DNA from: Lantana camara
Lineage: Eukaryota; Streptophyta; Magnoliopsida; Lamiales; Verbenaceae
Length of the DNA stretch: 64,000 bases
Direction of reading: 5' to 3'
NCBI GenBank assembly: GCA_037501455.1
Contig: CM074860.1
Location: forward strand, 39,070,501-39,134,500
The first letter of the stretch is position 1; each line of letters begins with the position of its first letter. This document shows positions 46,400-57,569 of this stretch, piece after piece. The notes under the pieces are model-generated. The model did no database searches, had not been told where the DNA came from, and was given only the letters and a program-made list of their open reading frames with translations. The translations under genes were made by a program, and so were the position numbers.

Positions 46400-47460
46400 A
46401 TTGGCCCCACCAAGCGATGCCTCTTACCGTTCTAAGGTCAAGAAGTACTGACAGAAATCCATGAAGGAACTTGCGAAAATCATGCTGGCGGTCGATCCCG
46501 AGCTTAGAAAATATCTCGATCCGGATTCTATTAGCCTACTCTCCACAAAGATGCGTTCGAGTTCATGGAAAGATGTGATCGATGCTAGAAACATGACAAT
46601 TTATCGCATTAGCAGCCTGCAGAAATGATTTCGATCAACTCGGGGTGGCCATTCGAACAATGGGGGATCTATATCATTGGTTCATTCCCAATAGCCACTC
46701 GACAAAGATAGTTCGACATTGTAGTAATTGAGTACTTCTCCAAGTGGGTCGAAGCTCTTGCTGTTCCAAAGATTATGTTCCATGTCATTTGAGATTTCTT
46801 GTGGAAGCACATAATCACTCCATTTGGGGTTCTAAAGATCCTTGTCAGTGATAATGGACCTCAATTTTGCAACTCTCAATTGCAAGCCTACTACTCCAAC
46901 TTTAAGATTAGCCAGAGATTACCTCTGTCGGACATCCACAAGTTAATGGACAGGTCCAGGTCACCAATCGGCCCATCATACAAAAACCTTTGCACTCGAC
47001 TTGAAGCCAAGAAAGAACTCTGGGTTGATGAGCTGGAGGGAGTCCTCTGGGCTTATTGGACCACTCCTCGCATTCTGACAGGTCTAACCCCTTTGCTATG
47101 GTATATGGGTCAGAAGGCATCATACCAGCCAAAATCCTTCATGATTCCCCGCGAGCCTCTCACATCCAGCTCGAAGAAAATACCTAGCAACGAGCCTTCG
47201 ACCTCGACACTATAGAAGAGACCAGAGATAAGGGATATCAAAGACTGCAACAGTATCGAGCTACAACATCTCGATCCTACAATAAGAATATTCGACCATG
47301 TCTCTTCCAGATTGGGGACTCGGTACTCAAGAAGGTTGAAGTCACAAAGCATGTGGGCAAGCTCGCTGAAAATTAGGGAGGTCCATATCGAATCTCCAGA
47401 ATAGGAAGGAATCGATCGTATCATCTTGAAGATCTCGATCATGGAATGCTCATAACCTGG
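46400..47460 (+). pseudogene. Integrase of E
   Basis: Degenerate CERCDRC-type zinc residues lie near 46565-46585 with stops. The core runs IVVIEYFSKWVEALAVPK (46715), WKHIITPFGVLKILVSDNGP (46802) and, after a frameshift, the GQVQVTNR-type phrase near 46948, then WVDELEGVLWAYWTTPRILT (47022). The first catalytic Asp is replaced by Glu (VIEYF), the second is kept (VSDNG) and the catalytic Glu is replaced by Gln. It would be catalytically dead, as expected of the oldest element here. F's integrase, in contrast, keeps all three. Confidence 0.82.
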
Positions 47461-48003
47461 AGAAGTATTAGATATAAGATATTTTGTAGTTTGTATAACA
47501 TTTTAGTTCAATGAAATTACAAATTTACTTCTCTCGATGTATTGTTTTTTATTAGAGCCTCGGATTCGTTTAAATGAACTATAACATTTGTCGATAAAAC
47601 GTCATAAAATCGAAAGATAAGGGTTAAAGGCCCCGACATCTTCTCGAAAACATTGATATCATCAATTAATAAAAAGTTCATCAAACTAATAACACATCGA
47701 GAATGAACTTAAAAATATTTCATTACTAAAAGCTTAAAAAGATTACATATCAGAATTGAACAACCATTTCGACAAGGCTACTTCTCGATCATAAACTTGA
47801 ACAAACTTTTGAAATTTTCACTCGGGAGCCTAATACACTCGAACCCCTACCTATTTACAAATGGGTTTCGAGCCAACGACTAAATAGAGTCCACCCTTAC
47901 AGTCGAACTCCTAAAAGGTGCAAAGAACTCGACCCCAACAATCGAGTCCTTAAAAGATGGGTTAACTATCAGCAATTTTCAGAAGCACAGAGATAGGGCT
48001 TAC
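47461..48003 (+). other. E untranslated region after pol
   Basis: AT-rich, no gene. Phrases with 'ctcgaa/tcgacc' recur (47580-47960), perhaps a decayed counterpart of the F repeat array, but no clear period is visible. Confidence 0.45.
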
Positions 48004-48598
48004 ATGTTTTCTCTGGCTCAATTTTCACTCGGGCCACTAGCTGTCCCCTCTTCGATCGGCACCACGGCGATATCTCCAAAGTATGCAGGGAAGACCTCCT
48101 TGCGCTCGAGGGAGGCTTTGAGGTCAAAATCGAGCCAGGTACACTATGAATCCGAACTCATCCTTCGTCCAGTCAAGATTAGGGGAGGTTGGTCGGGCAA
48201 CAGGGTCAGCTGGTGGAGGATCATCTTGGAAGACTCAAATCATTGTTTGGTCATACTACTCGAGAAGATACCTCGGCTACTTGCACTTGAGCCAGGCACA
48301 GATTGAAGCCCTCCTCGACGTCCTGAAAGCTTATGATCGAACAGGCTTTTTGGGCTTTCGATTTTATGAATCTATAAGCTCCCTTCCTCTCCAATATTTG
48401 CGCGACCTGCTCGAGGCCATTTTACATCTCCTGATGGCCAGATCCTCTCCCTTCCTCTCACCCTCAACCCTGCCCTGATATTTGGCATCGAGTTCCTCCT
48501 GGACCAAGTTTGCGACCCTAGACTCTGCTGTCTTCAAATCTTTCTCGGCCTTTGACAGCTTCTTGATAGCATCCAGAAGGTTCTTGTCGAGCTCAGCC
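48004..48598 (-). pseudogene. E antisense ORF, C-terminal piece
   Basis: Read on the minus strand: coiled-coil sequence (ALQAELDKNLLDAIKKLSKA, EKDLKTAESRVANLVQEELD, down to about 48460), then after frameshifts an acidic, Pro-rich tail (near 48250-48150). It matches the plan of the F antisense ORF (coiled coil then acidic tail). A3 splits it from the piece at 50694; the joint falls within the coiled coil. Confidence 0.65.
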
Positions 48599-49383
48599 TG
48601 TAACGCCCCAAATTTCCGGCTTTCCAAGTACGCGAATTAATTTCCGAATATGCCTTAATTGTTATATGTCCTTAATTGGTCATTATTTTAAATTCGTGGA
48701 CTAAATTTCATATATATATATTCTTGGACCTAATTGACCACTTTCTAAACTTTTTATACTTAATTGCATAACTTACAAAATTTGGAGGATTTAATTGCAA
48801 AATGGGGTAATTCATCTCTTATAAGAGATGAATCGCGGTATGCATCTCACACACAACCTCTCTCTCAAATTTTCACCTAAAATCATCTCCATATTTGCTT
48901 TCTTTTACCGGGCCAAAAACATCATGGAAGGAGGAGAAGATTGCATCAAATCGATCAAGTTTTGCCAAGAAAATTGGGAGCTTTAAGCTTCTTCATCATC
49001 TTTCCTCTCTTTCTCCCAATATAAGACATGAATATATGAATATTTGAATTCATTATGTGAAGCTAGGGTTATGATTCTTATGGAATAACTTGGTTATATG
49101 ATGCTAGAAGCATGATTACAAGCTTTAGATTTGATTTCATGCATTAACTTTGAGGATTATGGAATTATATGATGAATCTATATATGCGCTTGAAGTTGAT
49201 GATTTGTGATGATCAAGCATGATTTGTGTGATTATATTGGTTTTTAGCATACTATAAGCATGTATACATCTTTCCCTTCATGAATTCTAAGGTATGGAAT
49301 TGATTTATGTAAGTTTGATGGATTTTGGAAGTGGTTCGTAGCTCCCCTGTTCTTCATCCTCTGTTCTGCATCTTCTGCGTAAC

Positions 49384-49580
49384 GGGAACGGCCCTTCCCG
49401 TTCCCTTTGTATTTGGGGAACGGCCGTTCCCATAATTTGAATAATGTGCCAGGCGGCAAGGACGGGAACGACCGTTCCCACTTTGTCTCACAGACGGGAA
49501 CGGCCGTTCCCATCTTCGGGGAGCCCGACCAGCGGGAACGGCCATTCCCACTTTACACTTAAACCTGGAACGGCCGTTCC
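49384..49580. repeat. Palindrome cluster, word GGGAACGGCCGTTCCC (A3)
   Basis: Six copies lie at 49384 (cccttccc variant), 49416-49431 (perfect), 49464 (one core change), 49496-49511 (perfect), 49534 (one change) and 49565-49580 (first base changed). Spacing is 31-48 bp. It is the best preserved cluster in the window. Confidence 0.95.
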
Positions 49581-50029
49581 CAGCCCTCTGGAAGTGCAGA
49601 AAGTTTCTGCATAAAATGGAGAAATCCAAATCCTTTTGTTTACCTTTAATTAACACTAATATGCTATTATATGATCAATAGCATGTCATAATATGAGTAT
49701 ATTATACTACATTATTCATTGCATGCTATCCCGTTATCTGAACATGCCGTGTGTTGTATCTGATAGTGTTATCAAGTTATAATCTAATGAGGGTACAATT
49801 GTTTTATTCCTTGCCAATGTATTCCAGAACGGAGATCGTGATCAATAAGCGAGTTCATATATTCGTGAATCGTCGTGTCAACCGTTAGCAAGCAAGACTG
49901 GTCATGCAAAGCCATGTACGTATCGTGATTAACGTGTCATTGTCCAGATCGTGTAAAACAATTCGTGACTATCGTGTTATCGTGATCATCGTGACTATCG
50001 TGCTATCGTGTAAACATGTTCTGTTGGCC

Positions 50030-50215
50030 AGGTCCTCCTTAGCGAGGGTGCTGGGCTGGTCTTCGGGCTGGCGGTTGTCCGTCCAACCACAAGAAGAACA
50101 AAGCCTTATCGTGTAGCTACGTTCTCCTGGCCAGGTTCTCCTTAGCGAGGACGCTGGGCTAGTCTTAGAGCTGGTGGTTGTCCGTCCAACCACGGGAGGA
50201 ACAAACCCTATTGTG
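50030..50215. repeat. Two-copy tandem duplication in A3, ~92 bp unit
   Basis: The phrases gccaggtcctccttagcgag / gccaggttctccttagcgag and tggttgtccgtccaaccac recur once each in the same order. The phrase 'atcgtg(a/t)' is also repeated many times at 49830-50280 as a short irregular repeat. Confidence 0.75.
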
Positions 50216-50693
50216 AGTATAGTGTTATCGTGACTGGTGAAGGCTCGCTACCTTCCCACTATCGTGTTATCGTGATTGGAATGATGTAGATATCAGAGTG
50301 ATGGAGTTATTCGGGAAATCGATATACATGTCGTGTTCTTGCAGGTACATTCTACGCGAGAGTCGAGCCCCTGCAGTCGAGCCAACACGGTGCATCTATT
50401 TATTTATCACTTCAAAGAAATTATTATTAATGTTACTTGTTATGTATTTAGGAGATGATAATGTATTGATATGTAAAATCCAAATATACATTACTTGATA
50501 AATAATCGATAGTATAACATGCTTCCGTTTTGTTCTGTTACATATATGAGTTAATATCGTCTAGCCTGTTGTTTTACTTGCACTGTCACCCGTTCGCTCT
50601 AGGTTGATTCATGTACGGACACTTCATTTCGTATGTGGATCGGCCTATGGTGCGGGGGTATGGCATCCTTACGTGTTGGGGTGCTACACAGCC

Positions 50694-51639
50694 ATTTCTC
50701 TCTCCGCCGCTGCCAACTTTTTGTCTCTCTTGGACAGCTCGATTCTCAATCTCTCAACCACTTTCTCGGATTCGGCTCTGGCCCATCGATGCATGAAGCT
50801 CCATTGAGTTATGCGAAAGTAATCCTGAGCCAACTGTAGAAAAGCGGGTGCTTTAGAACATTGAGAACAAGAAACACATACACTATGCTTCACAAACATA
50901 CTAACCGACATAAACTTTTGGGCCCCCTAAGCCTCGATCTCGTCATCAGAGAATCTCCGGCGATCCCGGTGGTCGACCTCAGTCTGAATCAAGCTAAGTA
51001 AAGCCCCGATCGTAGGATAATCTCGAGATGCTATGCTAATCCTCCTAGGCTCACCTTCACCATTAAAACTCCCCACACCACAAGGGAAATGGGGTTCCTC
51101 GATGGAGGGATATGCAAAGAAGGCCTTAATATCCGCTTCATTTACCTTTCAGGAGACCATTTCGGTCGGTCTCTGAGCAAGTGGGGCATCCGGACCCCCG
51201 CGAGCATGCTCACCACGTTTCTTGGGACAATTACCCCTCGAGCGGGGGTCAGTGGTCGAGAATGCTCCCCCACCTGCACATCTAAAATGGGCCTCAACGA
51301 TTGGGGGAATGGGGTGGCCAGAGTCTTTCTCCACTCTTACTCTTTGACTTGTCCCCTGTGACCTGGGACTTAGAGTGGTGGCGGCTATGGTGGTCCTTCT
51401 TTTGTTTCTTCGATTGGGGGGCTTCCGACTCAGCCCCCACCTTTCGAGTTGACCCCCGGGGCCTCGGGTGTCCTCTTCTTGAGGACCGCAGGGACAACCT
51501 CTACTGTAGCCCACTTTGCTGCTTCGACCTCCGCCTCGGTTGGAGGATGTAAATTCTTCTTCTCAGAGGTTTTCTTGAGCTCCTCCATCTTCTTTCTCCA
51601 AGCTGCCAATGCTACCGACATGATGTATGATTCTGCACC
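50694..51639 (-). pseudogene. E antisense ORF, middle piece
   Basis: Minus strand: MSVALAAWRKKMEELKKTSE (51621), Lys/Glu-rich, then frameshifts into a basic Ser/Arg-rich stretch (51500-51290), a possible intron, and at 50800-50690 the coiled coil WSFMHRWARAESEKVVERLR ... LAAAEREMA. This continues into the piece left of A3. Frame breaks are numerous. Confidence 0.6.
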
Positions 51640-51644
51640 ATAAA

Positions 51645-54600
51645 TGTGATACCCCGTCTTTTTGGTAATCCAGGTATGACGTCACGAGTGAGTTTAATTG
51701 TGTAATTGACTTGATTTTAATTGTAAATATGTGATGTTACATGCCTTATGTGTCAACTTGTATCTTATTTTAATTATATGCGCATTAGAATTTAATTAAT
51801 TGTACTTGGACTCAATTGTCCAATATTTGCAAATTAGGGACTTAATTGTAATTGGGGTGTTTTAGCCTTCGTGGCTACCTTGAGATCGGGAATTCAAATT
51901 TCAATTCCGACTTCGCCATTAGATTTTTTTCGATGATTCGGGTTCAATGGAACTAGCCTCGCTCTTTCCTGAAGCCGTTTGACCTTCCTACCGATTTATT
52001 TTCCAACCGAGGGAACCGAACCGAACCGAACAGAACCGAACCAGTTTTTCCTTGGCCTTATAAACCAAGCCACTCCCCCTCCCCTTCATTCTTGCTTTTA
52101 ATGTGATCAAGAGGAAGAAGAAAAGAAAAGAGGGTTTTCCCCATCTTCAACCTTTGAGCTCAATCCTCATCTCCAATTTTCGTCCGATCAACGATCCAAG
52201 GTAAGATTTGAACTTCTTTCCTCGTGTGCTTCGACTCTACCCGATTGAATCTTGTTTTTCTTGCTTGATTCTATGAACTTGGAGAAAATGATAAATAGTG
52301 CTAATATGTCAAAATTTTCTCCCTTGCTCTCATACTTGAATAATTTGTTCTAAGATTGATATATGTTGATCTTTGGAGCTTATTTGATGCATTCATGAAG
52401 GAATTTTGTTGTTTCCTTGAGTTTCCATGATTTGCCATTTTTGAAGCTTGATATATGTGTTCATGGCAACTTATTTAATCCTTGTTTTCATGCCTATTTG
52501 ATGATGGAATATGTTAGAGCATGTATATATGGACTTATGTATTGAATTTGAGGTGAATTGGTTGAGTATGCATAAAGCTGTGATGATTTTTGCTTCCTCC
52601 CAACGAGTACCCCTGCTGCTGAGCCTTTCTTCATACCCAGAACAGTTCCCTGGGTGGGGAACTTTTAGCTTGAAATTATCCCCAGGCAGGGACCTTGAGT
52701 GCAGAAAAGATTCTGGACTGTTTTCCCCGGGCAGAGAACTTTTGCCTTGTAATCTCCCCGGCCGGCTACCCCTTCATCCGAGCTCCGTTTGACCTAAATT
52801 TCGGATACGATCAACCTGTTTGAGTCTAGAACAATCTCCAATGAGAATCACCTTAAAATTCATTCTAGATTATGAGTTATAACCGATTTAATTTGGTGTT
52901 GCCACTTCGCCGAAATTTTGCACTCGTTCAACTTTAAACCTCTACCATTTTCGGATCGCTTTGAACCATGATTCGAGCTATATACCATTTGAAAGATCTA
53001 TGTGTCCAGTTTCATTTTCAAGAAAAAAAAACTTAATTCCCATAGCTCAAACTCAAGTTATGATCGTTATCCAACAGCTTGTCTGTTTCGGAAAATGTCG
53101 AGCTTTTTCCCTTTTTTGCTCGGAACCATTTCTTATGCTTTTGTTCCGCTTTTCTTGCATCTTTTCACCTCCGAACCCATTTATGTATGTGTATGTATTT
53201 GTTCTTATATGCATTTTTATGTCACTTAAGTAATGTGATTTGTTTGCACGAAACACATATACACCTTGTTATATATCTCCACTTTGTGAAATGCAATCCT
53301 TTGTATGAAATAAGTTTGAATATGAACCTTGATATGTATCCACCTCTTTTAAGTGCCTATGCATACGCCGTGCGTCTATGTGGTTCATCCTTGAGTCTAA
53401 GTTCTGTATTTTTTATCTTCAGTTTGTTCAGGTGCACCCGGGGTGGTGTTTCGTTAGCCGTGTTGATTCGGAGGTGGATCAATCGTCTCGTTCTCTATTC
53501 CATTGGTGTAAGGTGAGGTTAGGTTATAGTGATACCCTAAAGAAATGTGCTCGTTTTCTATGCATGCGGACTATAACCTTAAGTATATGTAAATATGTGT
53601 GAGATATGTAATTTTATGAACTTGTCATACGTTGGTAAGTACGAAACGCTATGTACAAGCCTATGTACGCTTATTTTATTTGATTTGGTTTGATTTGTTA
53701 TGTTTTGCAACATTAAACCACACTCCAAACCATGTGCCTCTTACTAGCCGAGAGATACGAATTAAGGATTTGACATTGAGAGGTATGAATAGCGTGGTGG
53801 TTGCAAGGTAAGGTTTGATAAGTAAGTTATAGTTTGTTAATGTTAAGTAGTGGGTTATGTTTGTTCTGTAATGTAATGTAATGATTTGTTTTTGAGTAAT
53901 CGGCCCTGGAGATTGTGGGTAAGGGAGACCCAGGACGACCATGGGGTCGCGGTTATCACCCCTGTGCATGTCTCTATAGTTTGATTCGGATTACCCCTGA
54001 TCTCACCAGGAGGTTTGGTGAGTGATGGAGATCCTGAGGGTTTGGAGTAGCTTGCACTCCCCTCACCTGAAATGGATGGTTAGGGTCGCGCAACCCTTCC
54101 ATCGCCGGAGAAGGAGGTTTGTTCTGTAATATTTCTTTTGTTTTGATTTGTAATGTCTGATTCGTACGAGGTACCCGGGATGGGATTTGTTACTCGTACC
54201 CGCTGAGTTATGTATGTAAGCTCTGTTAATTTAGTGAAACGGGAATAGACTCTTAATTAAGATAAAATATGGATTTTTTTGTAAGTATAAGCTATGATAC
54301 GAAATGTTTGATAAGATTTGATATGATAAGTATGTTTGATACGTGTGAATCCATTAAGTTAAGCTTTGTTCTATTTTGTTAAGAATTCCTATATATATAT
54401 ATATATATATCACGGGCAAAGTTTGGTGTGCAAAAATTATCCCAGAGTTCACGAACTGTGTGTTTGAATGTCTTTGCTCTCTCTCTCTCTCTCTCTCTAC
54501 ATATATATATATATATATATAGCGTGGGTGGGTAGCCCCTCACTCAGTCCGTGTGACTGACTCCTTCTCCCATTTTTGTTTTTATTGTGTAGGTTTGCAT

Positions 54601-55035
54601 GGAGTTCGAGCTAGGCGGAGTCTGTCGAGTTTGAGTCCTTGCATACACACTTCTGTAATTTGTATAAGTTTGGACGTTTGTATGGATACCATATGATTTA
54701 TTTTGATATGTTATATTTCGGGACAGGCTTCTAGGAAACAGTTGGAACCCCGTTTATATTTTTGATTTATGTTAATTTTCGAGATTAGGTATCTATGCTA
54801 GTTGAACCCGTCACCTGCTGCTTGTGATTATTATTGAAATATATGAATTTCTTCCGCATACGTCTTTCTTTTTGTTGGTTGGTTTATCTTGTAGGGACTA
54901 CGTTCCGCCTAGATTAGGTGTGTGTCTGTCTATCTCCCGTTCGCCTTTGCTTGGTTTATGTACAGGTTTCCCATCTCGTATGTGGATTGGGCTTAGGCGC
55001 AGGGGATGTGGTGACCCACCGTGTGGGGTGCTATA
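51645..55035 (+). mobile_element. Solo LTR A5 (A family), 3391 bp
   Basis: It starts TGTGATACCCCG and ends ggggtgctata (usual ACA changed to ATA). The target duplication is ataaa (51640-51644 and 55036-55040). It shares with A2 and A6 the block following the palindromes ('gagtctagaacaatctccaa' at 52821). It contains (AT)n at 54384-54411 and (CT)n(AT)n at 54477-54522. Confidence 0.9.
52645..52775. repeat. Palindrome cluster, word GTTCCCCGGGCGGGGAAC, CpG-decayed (A5)
   Basis: The copies are gttccctgggtggggaac (52645-52662), ttatccccaggcagggac (about 52675), ttccccgggcagagaac (52722) and ctccccggccggctacccc (about 52754). The core CCGGGCGG appears as CTGGGTGG or CCGGGCAG, the expected result of methyl-C to T changes at CpG. 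Confidence 0.75.
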
Positions 55036-55040
55036 ATAAA

Positions 55041-55528
55041 CAAGAAAAATCGACTAGGCACTTGTAAAATCATGAGAATGGAATGAAAAATAAGTGATGC
55101 TTCGAGGGATTCCGCTAAAAATACCGGGGTCAAAATATCTCCGCACCCAAGGGGCCATCCCCAGCTCGATCAACATCTGTGGGTCGATCATATCTCTCGA
55201 CTCCATGCTCCCCATGTCCCTTAGGCTAACCATCAAAGTATTGGGCCAACCCGGATTCCCCTTCGGAAGAGTAGCTCGAGGAATCCAACTCTAACTTGGG
55301 AACTTCAATCCGGGCCAACCCTCTTCACACCAGATGTAGACAAACCTCTACTTCCACCCCTTTTCGTTTGAAGAGGTCAGAGATCTCACAAGTCGAAAGT
55401 TAGTCTTTGATTGGAGTTGAACGTATTCCGACCCTGGTGCCGAGGTCTCAGATGTCACCGATGCCTGGAAGACCTCCGACAAACAGAAGATATTGGGGGT
55501 CACTCCGAAGCTTTTCAGTAAAGCCCTC
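55041..55528 (-). pseudogene. E antisense ORF, Transposase_28-side piece
   Basis: Minus strand: continues KWVEG from the right side of D2 with LYEKLRSDPQYLLFVGGLPG, then stops and frameshifts, and ends MIDPQMLIELGMAPWVRRYF ... SITYFSFHSHDF. It joins 57406-57569 across D2. Weak similarity in layout to the F antisense ORF; function unknown. Confidence 0.55.
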
Positions 55529-57400
55529 TATTAGGAATAGTACCTTGAAAGCTGATGTAATAGTCAGCTTAGTACTTTTCTTTTTGTAAATCACAGACAA
55601 TCTTTGAATAATAAACGAACTAAGGCTACACTTCTTTATATGTTCTTGTTTGATTGTATGTTTACTTTAGCTGTGCATGTATAAGAACTCCCCTAATCAA
55701 TATGACTTATAGGACTCAACCATTTAGGTGAAGTGGTTCATGAGACGAGCCCTAAATCACTTATGTCATGATTAGAAATCACTCCAAGCCGATGAGTCCA
55801 AAAGACAGTGGGAGTGTCGCTTTGACTTGTTTAAGGCTTGCTCATTTGATCACGCCCTTAAGAAGGACCACCTTGTTTCATGGGGTGCAAAGTGTATTGA
55901 TTGATATGTGCGTGATACATGGGGGTGCTTACTTATTCTAATTAGGTACATTGAGGTGTCCCGTGTGAGAAGATTCCTAAATGGGAAAGGAAGTTTCTAT
56001 TTATGGAAATAGAAACTTCCAGGTTAGGAAATATCTTACGAGTCATTGATGTGATTAAGTAGTCCTTAGACTTGGGATTCCATCGATGCTTTGTGGGCTA
56101 ACTCTACAGTCTTAGGTATGAGCTTTGAAGGATGTTGCCTTAGACAACTGACTCAAAGCTTATGCTGGGGTTGCACAAGTGGCACATGGAAGCATATGAG
56201 AATCGATAAAGGACCTACACTTGTGAAAGCAAGTTGATCTCTTATTTTGTAAGTCATTCATATGCCATGAAGGAGTTCTTGGCCAAGGTTCTTGATCGAG
56301 ATCAAGAAATGGGTTTATTGGATCGAGATCAAATGGATATGAAATGCACTTAACTTTAAGATCGAGATTACTAGGGTTCTGATTATTCCCTTGTCCTAGA
56401 TCTCGATTGAGTGATGGGATGTAGGAGGATTTTATCTCACATATGTCAATGACTTAAAGGTTCTTTCGAATTGAGATATTCTTATTCAGCTAGGGGTCAC
56501 ACACCTGTTGCTAGACTATGGTAGTGTGATCTGTGGACTGATTAATTAATTGGGAATTAATTAATTAGGGTCACTCGATTTTTGAATTAAGAACCTAGAG
56601 GGTCACACACATAAATCGATTAAAAGAGTTGATCGAACCAATAAATGATTGGTTGGGGACCACACGTGTGATTCACATATGTGGGACACGTGTCCTAGGC
56701 ATGACACGTGTCACGTGAATGTGGTGTTTAAATAATTAATTAGTGGACTTTAATTTGACTATGAATTAATATTGAAGTTCTAATTTGGAGATTTTAAGTC
56801 TAATAAATAATTATTTATGAATTAATTGAGTATTAGCTTCAAGTTATTTATTATGAATAAATAATTAATTAAAAATATCTAAAAAAGTTAGATATTAATT
56901 CTTGCTAGGCAAGTTGGTCAAAAGGAGACTTTTGGTCAAACTAGACAGTCTTTCTCTCCAAGCAAGGAATTAAATAGCAAAAGGGATAAGAATCCTATTT
57001 CATTAAGGATTAGGGGTTCGAACCCCTTAGCTATATATACAAGGTGTTCGAAACCCTTTGATGAGTGATAGACAATCTCCTTCTCCAAATTACTACACAT
57101 TAACCCTAGAGCCCAAACACTAAACATAGAACTAACATCATCTCTGTTTAGATCGTGATCGAGGTTGGTGTGGACTATTTCTCTAGAGGGCTACTTTTGT
57201 GGAGTCTTGAAAGATTCAAAGGAGATTGGGGACTTGCCGCTTGAAAAGCGTTTGTGGGCGGCTCAAACGTGTCAATAAAGCATCGATCTAACTGAGTTTC
57301 CTAGAACCCTATGAATTTAGGAGTAAGAATTGCAAGATTCGATCTTCTTTTGGAAAATTTTTTTAAATTCCATTGCATTATTGTTTCGTTTTTCCCAACA
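55529..57400 (+). mobile_element. Solo LTR D2 (copia, D family), 1872 bp
   Basis: It matches the D LTR in reverse orientation throughout: ttaggaatagt-ccttgaaagc at the start, 'cacagacaatctttgaataa' at 55588, 'gatgagtcc' and 'agtgggagtgtc' near 55800, and tttttcccaaca at the end. The target duplication is ccctc, exact (55524-55528, 57401-57405). The first bases are TA instead of TG. It is much more diverged from the D LTRs than they are from each other, and about 400 bp shorter. Confidence 0.9.
56663..56717. promoter_or_regulatory. G-box cluster in D2, four CACGTG
   Basis: CACGTG lies at 56663, 56687, 56705 and 56712, plus a decayed catatg at about 56676. It is at the position of the six-fold cluster in D. 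Confidence 0.8.
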
Positions 57401-57405
57401 CCCTC

Positions 57406-57569
57406 AACCCATTTACCATTGCATAAGAGTTCGACATCTATTGCAATGGACTGATCCTCTAGGTATTGAAGAACTCTAGCATTTCCTCGGGAATGGGTAC
57501 TCAGAAACCATTCTCGACAGCTAAAAAATTGATCGTTATACAGTTCTCGGACGGGTTGGTCATCCTGCC
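57406..57569 (-). pseudogene. E antisense ORF, upstream piece
   Basis: Minus strand: QPVRELYNDQFFSCREWFLS ... VLQYLEDQSIAIDVELLCNG, then KWVEG at D2. It continues into A6 on the other side, so its N-terminus is outside the window or lost. Confidence 0.6.

Larger units (their letters stand above)
48599..50688 (+). mobile_element. Solo LTR A3 (A family), 2090 bp
   Basis: It starts TGTAACGCCCC and ends ttggggtgctaca. The target duplication is cagcc, exact (48594-48598 and 50689-50693). It lies in the E antisense ORF. The clearest palindrome cluster is at 49384-49580. A second internal duplication (about 50030-50215: 'ctggccaggt(t)ctccttagcgag' and 'gttgtccgtccaaccac' twice, roughly 92 bp apart) is also present. 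Confidence 0.92.
19954..57569 (+). mobile_element. Element E: old Tat-type gypsy retrotransposon, split by nested insertions
   Basis: Pieces in correct order and orientation are: LTR end (to 20564), primer-binding region, gag (20608-22373), gag/protease link (36212-36241), protease (40625 on), RT (to 42190 and from 45125), RNase H, integrase (to about 47440) and antisense ORF pieces (48004-57569). The gaps are filled by C1, A7, A4, A3, A5, D2 and A6. The reading frame rejoins across several breaks: MIAGGPSG|GDS across A7, and FRVD|GEKFLGYTV across A4. Stops and frameshifts are present in every domain. The 3' LTR is not in the window, and the stated end is only the last recognised piece. Confidence 0.85.

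Noticed and set aside
49384..49580. CRISPR or bacterial operator array in A3
   Set aside because: The palindromes are inside an LTR with a 5-bp target duplication in a plant context, and the intervals are irregular.
49244..49656. Minus-strand frames with repeated Gly-Asn-Gly-Arg-Ser-Arg peptides
   Set aside because: They are read from the A3 palindromes, which read equally well on both strands; a DNA-level repeat explains them.
53079..53516. 145-codon plus-strand frame in A5
   Set aside because: It lies in an LTR with no conservation in A2, A3 or A7 and no domain; other frames overlap it.
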